A stretch of 64,000 nt of DNA from an uncultured Bacilli bacterium (lineage in GTDB: Bacteria; Bacillota_I; Bacilli_A; ML615J-28; CAG-313). Positions 60,679-64,000 of the stretch are shown here, one piece after another. Location of the stretch: NCBI GenBank assembly GCA_934140285.1, contig CAKPBI010000005.1, forward strand, positions 1 to 64,000. Direction: 5' to 3'. The position numbers and the translations under genes were made by a program. Under the pieces are notes generated by a model, which worked only from the letters and a program-made list of their open reading frames with translations, was not told where the DNA came from and searched no databases. Each line of letters begins with the position of its first letter. Within the stretch, counting starts at the first letter, position 1.

Positions 60679-61341
60679 ATGAGTATTAAAAAAGATTATC
60701 TTCCCAAACATCCTAACATTCCAATATATCAAGATGATGAAATGTTTTGTATTAATACTGATACAATGGTGTTAGGAGAATTTTTAAATATATATAAAAA
60801 TGATGTAGTCTTAGATATGGGAACAAACAATGGTGCACTCCTAATATATGCTAGTTTATTTAATCCTAAGAAGTTAATCGGTTTAGAAATAAACGAAAAA
60901 GCATTAGAACTAGCCGAAAGAAACCTTAAGGAAAATAATATATCAAATTATGAGTTAATAAATGATAATATTATTACATATCGTGGTGAAGAAGTAGATG
61001 TAATAATTTGTAATCCTCCATACTTTAAGACTAAAAAAGAAGATTTGTGCTTGAATAAATATAAAGCACTAGCTAAGCATGAGGCAGAACTTACATTAGA
61101 TAAATTAATATTATCGATAAGAAGAAACTTAAAAAATTATGGTACATTGTATTTTTTATATTTATCATCAAGGCTAGATGAAGTATTAGATGAATTGAGA
61201 AAAAATTGTTTTAGAGTTAAGATTATAAAATTTGTATTTGATGAAAACAAAGAATACTCCAATGTAGTTTTAATAAAAGCAGTTAAAGGTGGTAAATATG
61301 GAATGGTGGTAGAAAAGCCAATAATTATAAATAGACAATAA
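60679..61341 (+). CDS. tRNA1(Val) (adenine-37-N6)-methyltransferase, TrmN6/YabB-like
   Basis: A 220-residue class I methyltransferase of the YabB/TrmN6 family. The SAM motif is VVLDMGTNNGALLIYAS, motif II LIGLEINEKALELAERN and the catalytic adenine-binding motif IICNPPYF. The short N-terminal part (FCINTDTMVLGEFL) fits the family. An AGGTGGAAAA site precedes the ATG, and the gene begins 24 bases after the operon terminator. Confidence 0.9.
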   Translation: MSIKKDYLPKHPNIPIYQDDEMFCINTDTMVLGEFLNIYKNDVVLDMGTNNGALLIYASLFNPKKLIGLEINEKALELAERNLKENNISNYELINDNIITYRGEEVDVIICNPPYFKTKKEDLCLNKYKALAKHEAELTLDKLILSIRRNLKNYGTLYFLYLSSRLDEVLDELRKNCFRVKIIKFVFDENKEYSNVVLIKAVKGGKYGMVVEKPIIINRQ

Positions 61342-61449
61342 CAAAATACTTGTAAAATCAATTTTAAAGCGAAAAAACAAGTAAAATTTAAAAGTTTGTC
61401 AAAAAAGTGCATAAAAACTAACAAAAGTAAAAATAATGATATTTATGTT

Positions 61450-61489
61450 TTGCTAAAAAAAATAAATTATGTTATAATCTTTAAGATTA
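61450..61489 (+). promoter_or_regulatory. DUF1846 gene promoter with start-site palindrome
   Basis: TTGCTA (61450-61455), a 17-base spacer and TATAAT (61473-61478); a 15-bp palindrome TAATCTT-T-AAGATTA runs from 61475 to 61489 over the -10 and start site. Confidence 0.6.
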
Positions 61490-61514
61490 AAATTTAAATA
61501 AGGTGGTGAAAAAA

Positions 61515-62978
61515 GTGATTGCATTTGATAATAATTTATATTTAAAGTTACAGGCAGAAAAGATACAAACAAGAATTACAAAATTTAATAATAAGTTATA
61601 CCTTGAATTTGGTGGAAAAATATTTGATGATTACCATGCATCAAGAGTTCTTCCAGGATTTGAAATTGACTCCAAAGTTCAGATGCTATTTGGAATGAGA
61701 GATAAAGTAGAAATAGTAATAGCTATTTCAGCACAAGATATTCAAATGTCTAAGATAAGAGGAGATTATGGAATCACTTATGTTGATGAAGTATTTAGAA
61801 TGATTGAATCATTTAAAAAGATGGATTTATATGTTGGTTCAGTTGTTGTAACTAAATACAACAAACAACCTCTTGTTGAAGTATTTAAACGCAAATTAAA
61901 ATATTTAGGCATTCCAGTATTCTTCCACTACCCAATAAAAGGGTATCCATATGATACTAACTATATAGTAAGTGAAGAAGGATTTGGAAAAAATGATTAT
62001 GTTAAAACAACACGTTCTTTAATAGTTGTAACTGCACCTGGCCCAGGTAGCGGTAAAATGGCAACTTGTTTATCTCAACTTTATCATGAATCAATTCGTG
62101 GTATACATGCAGGATATGCGAAATATGAAACATTCCCCGTTTGGAATTTACCTTTAAAACATCCAGTAAACCTTGCTTATGAAGCTGCTACTGCTGATCT
62201 AAACGATGTAAATATGATTGATCCATACCATTTAAATGCATATGGAACTCTTGCAGTAAATTATAACCGTGATGTTGAAGTTTTTCCTGTTTTGGAAGCT
62301 TTATTTAAAAAAATATATGGCTCATGCCCGTACTGCTCTCCAACTGATATGGGAGTTAATATGGCTGGATTTTGTATAACCAATGAGGATGCTGTAACAG
62401 AAGCATGTAAACAAGAGGTAATAAGAAGATATTTAAATGCTCGTTGTGATGTAAGATTAGGAAAATGTAGTGAACAAGTAGTAGAAAAAATTGAATTAAT
62501 AATGCGTCAAATTGGAACTAATGTTAGGGATCGTAAGATTGTAGAAGTTGCATTAGAAAAGGAAAAAGAAAAGAAGACTCCTGTGGTGGCTATAGAATTA
62601 CATGATGGAGTCATCATTACTGGAAAACAAACAGATTTACTAACTGCTACTTCATCTATGATTTTAAATACAATCAAATATATGGCCGGTATTACTGATA
62701 AATTAAAACTTGTATCGCCAAATATAATTAAACCAATTCAAAACTTAAAACGTAATGTGTTAAACTTGGAAAATGTAAGACTTAATGCTCAAGATTTACT
62801 AACCGCTCTATCAATTAATGCAACTACAAACTCTATAGTTGAAGATGCTTTGAGTATGATAAGTGGATTAGAAAAAGCTGAGGTTCATTCAACTACAATG
62901 TTGCCATATGAAGATCTTCAAGTTTTAAAAGAACTAAAAATTAATGTGACAACTGAACCAGTAATAAAGAATAATTAA
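61515..62978 (+). CDS. DUF1846 family protein
   Basis: A 487-residue DUF1846 protein. FDNNLYLKLQAEKIQTRI at the start, VVTAPGPGSGKMATCLSQLYHE (a phosphate-loop-like segment) and AYEAATADLNDVNMIDPYHLNAYG are family hallmarks. The biological role is not settled. I choose GTG 61515 because AAGGTGG lies nine bases before it and members begin just before this point; GTG 61503 is possible and adds four residues. The next gene starts 12 bases on. Confidence 0.92.
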   Translation: MIAFDNNLYLKLQAEKIQTRITKFNNKLYLEFGGKIFDDYHASRVLPGFEIDSKVQMLFGMRDKVEIVIAISAQDIQMSKIRGDYGITYVDEVFRMIESFKKMDLYVGSVVVTKYNKQPLVEVFKRKLKYLGIPVFFHYPIKGYPYDTNYIVSEEGFGKNDYVKTTRSLIVVTAPGPGSGKMATCLSQLYHESIRGIHAGYAKYETFPVWNLPLKHPVNLAYEAATADLNDVNMIDPYHLNAYGTLAVNYNRDVEVFPVLEALFKKIYGSCPYCSPTDMGVNMAGFCITNEDAVTEACKQEVIRRYLNARCDVRLGKCSEQVVEKIELIMRQIGTNVRDRKIVEVALEKEKEKKTPVVAIELHDGVIITGKQTDLLTATSSMILNTIKYMAGITDKLKLVSPNIIKPIQNLKRNVLNLENVRLNAQDLLTALSINATTNSIVEDALSMISGLEKAEVHSTTMLPYEDLQVLKELKINVTTEPVIKNN

Positions 62979-62990
62979 GTAGGATAATTA

Positions 62991-64000
62991 ATGATTAAAG
63001 AAGATAATTTGAATAATATTGAGGGAAATGTTCCAATATTTAAAGCATTGCCATTTGGTCTTCAACATGTTCTAGCAATATTTATAGCAAATATTGCACC
63101 AATTCTTTTGTTATTAAATAACAAGGAAATTAATACTGACCAAAATTTAACAAGAACAATTGTACAAAACTCTTTATTTATTGCTGGTATAGGAACCTTA
63201 ATTCAACTTTTTCCAATTTGGAAAGTTGGATCGAAACTTCCTATTTATGTAGGAATTAGTTTTACGTACTTATCTGTTTTGATATATATAGGTACAAGAT
63301 ATGGTTACAATGTAATCATTTCATCAGTTTTAATTGGTTCAATCTTTATGATTGTGTTATCTTTTTTTACAAAAGCAATAAGAAAGATTGTTCCTAGTAT
63401 TACTAGTTCAATTGTTGTATTTATGCTTGGATTTTCCCTTGCTTTATCACAAGTAAAAGAACTAAATATTTTTAACAAATCATTTTATACCTATAAAAAT
63501 ATAATTGTTTTACTTACAACAATTGTTACATATATTATATGTACATACTGCTTTAATAAAAAAATAAAAAATTTCGCACTATTAATATCTTTGATAATTG
63601 GTTATGTTTTCTCGCTTATTTTAGGAATGATTGATTATTCAGTATTTAATCAATTGCCAATCTTTACATATCCTAGAATATATAATTTTAAAAATATAGA
63701 ATTTAATATAGAAGCAATTATTAGTGTTTGTCTAATTTTCTTAGTTTCTACGACAGATGTATTTGGTGCAATATTTGCTCTTGACATACCTGATAAAGAT
63801 GAAGAAAAGTCAATACCAAATGGCATATGTGGTATTGGTGTTGGATCGTTAATATCAGGAATCTTTGGTGCGACTCCAATTACACCATTTATTGGTAATA
63901 TTGGAATCGTCAATAATACTAAGGTAGTGAATAGAAGGGCCTTAGGCCTTGGTGCCATTATATTAATAATCGCTTCATTTTTCCCAATCTTTGGGGCTTT
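62991..64000 (+). CDS. NCS2 family nucleobase permease (partial)
   Basis: The first 336 residues of a membrane permease that runs off the window. FGLQHVLAIFIANIAPILLL is the NCS2 opening; the STTDVFGAIFALD segment and GATPITPFIGNIG match the xanthine/uracil/urate transporter core with its helix 8 and 10 loops. A TAGGATAA site precedes the ATG. The C-terminal third is missing, and the exact substrate cannot be told. Confidence 0.9.
   Translation, partial: MIKEDNLNNIEGNVPIFKALPFGLQHVLAIFIANIAPILLLLNNKEINTDQNLTRTIVQNSLFIAGIGTLIQLFPIWKVGSKLPIYVGISFTYLSVLIYIGTRYGYNVIISSVLIGSIFMIVLSFFTKAIRKIVPSITSSIVVFMLGFSLALSQVKELNIFNKSFYTYKNIIVLLTTIVTYIICTYCFNKKIKNFALLISLIIGYVFSLILGMIDYSVFNQLPIFTYPRIYNFKNIEFNIEAIISVCLIFLVSTTDVFGAIFALDIPDKDEEKSIPNGICGIGVGSLISGIFGATPITPFIGNIGIVNNTKVVNRRALGLGAIILIIASFFPIFGA

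Overview
This AT-rich window looks chromosomal and comes from a low-GC Firmicute. The most likely home is a Bacilli lineage close to the Mollicutes or Erysipelotrichia. In favour of this: Gram-positive ribosome binding sites, TGG for every tryptophan with TGA used as a stop (code 11), a lone PduL phosphotransacetylase, a ComK-like protein, a SpoIIE phosphatase, a DUF2779 nuclease, and a tmRNA tag ending in the mycoplasma-like string YAFA plus C. The taxonomic call is inference; no 16S is present. I saw no insertion sequence, prophage or CRISPR array.

Layout. 1-1130: 3' end of a 5S rRNA gene, eleven tRNA genes (Val, Thr, Lys, Leu, Ala, Met, Ile2, Ser, fMet, Asp, Phe) and a terminator. 1.2-4.4 kb: plsX diverges from a degV/fakB-like gene across a shared palindromic promoter region, and a YghO-like acyltransferase follows degV; this is a fatty-acid/phospholipid locus. 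4.4-7.4 kb: a 43-residue cysteine protein and a two-gene module of an unknown protein plus a DUF2779 double nuclease. 7.4-14.8 kb: rimO, pduL, and then the conserved origin-proximal block mnmG-rsmG-parA-mscS-DUF951, here without parB. 14.8-22.2 kb: spoIIE, a rhodanese, a PucR-type HTH protein, a thioredoxin, an MsmX/UgpC-type ATPase, a ComK-like protein, pgk and tpiA. 22.3-27 kb: an FN3 membrane protein, a LysR regulator divergent from a cation/proton antiporter plus an MgtC protein, and rpsD with a structured leader.

27-36.9 kb: a large surface lipoprotein phosphoesterase, a Crp/Fnr regulator divergent from an ABC binding protein and permease (no ATPase beside them), an M42 peptidase, a lipoprotein, murI and two-subunit fumarase. 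36.9-46.4 kb: tmRNA, a FeoA-FeoB fusion with its small cysteine partner, a PfkB kinase, pyroglutamyl peptidase, alkaline phosphatase, and a MarR regulator with a MacB-like exporter. 46.4-48.8 kb: a glycolipid-type cassette of a GT8 glycosyltransferase and two acyltransferases. 60.7-64 kb: a TrmN6-like methyltransferase, a DUF1846 protein and the start of an NCS2 permease.

The most unusual part is 49.1-60.6 kb. It is one tightly packed nine-gene operon: an SPFH/zinc-ribbon protein, a four-helix membrane protein, a zinc-ribbon/helical-repeat protein, three diverged paralogues that each combine an N-terminal coiled coil, a TPR-like core and a C-terminal two-helix membrane anchor, a small acidic protein, an unknown helical protein and a Ycf46-like AAA+ ATPase. 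The parts suggest an ATP-driven assembly on the inner face of the membrane, loosely resembling the YdjGHI/PspA membrane-stress complex of Bacillus but much larger. I do not recognise the whole set as a described system.
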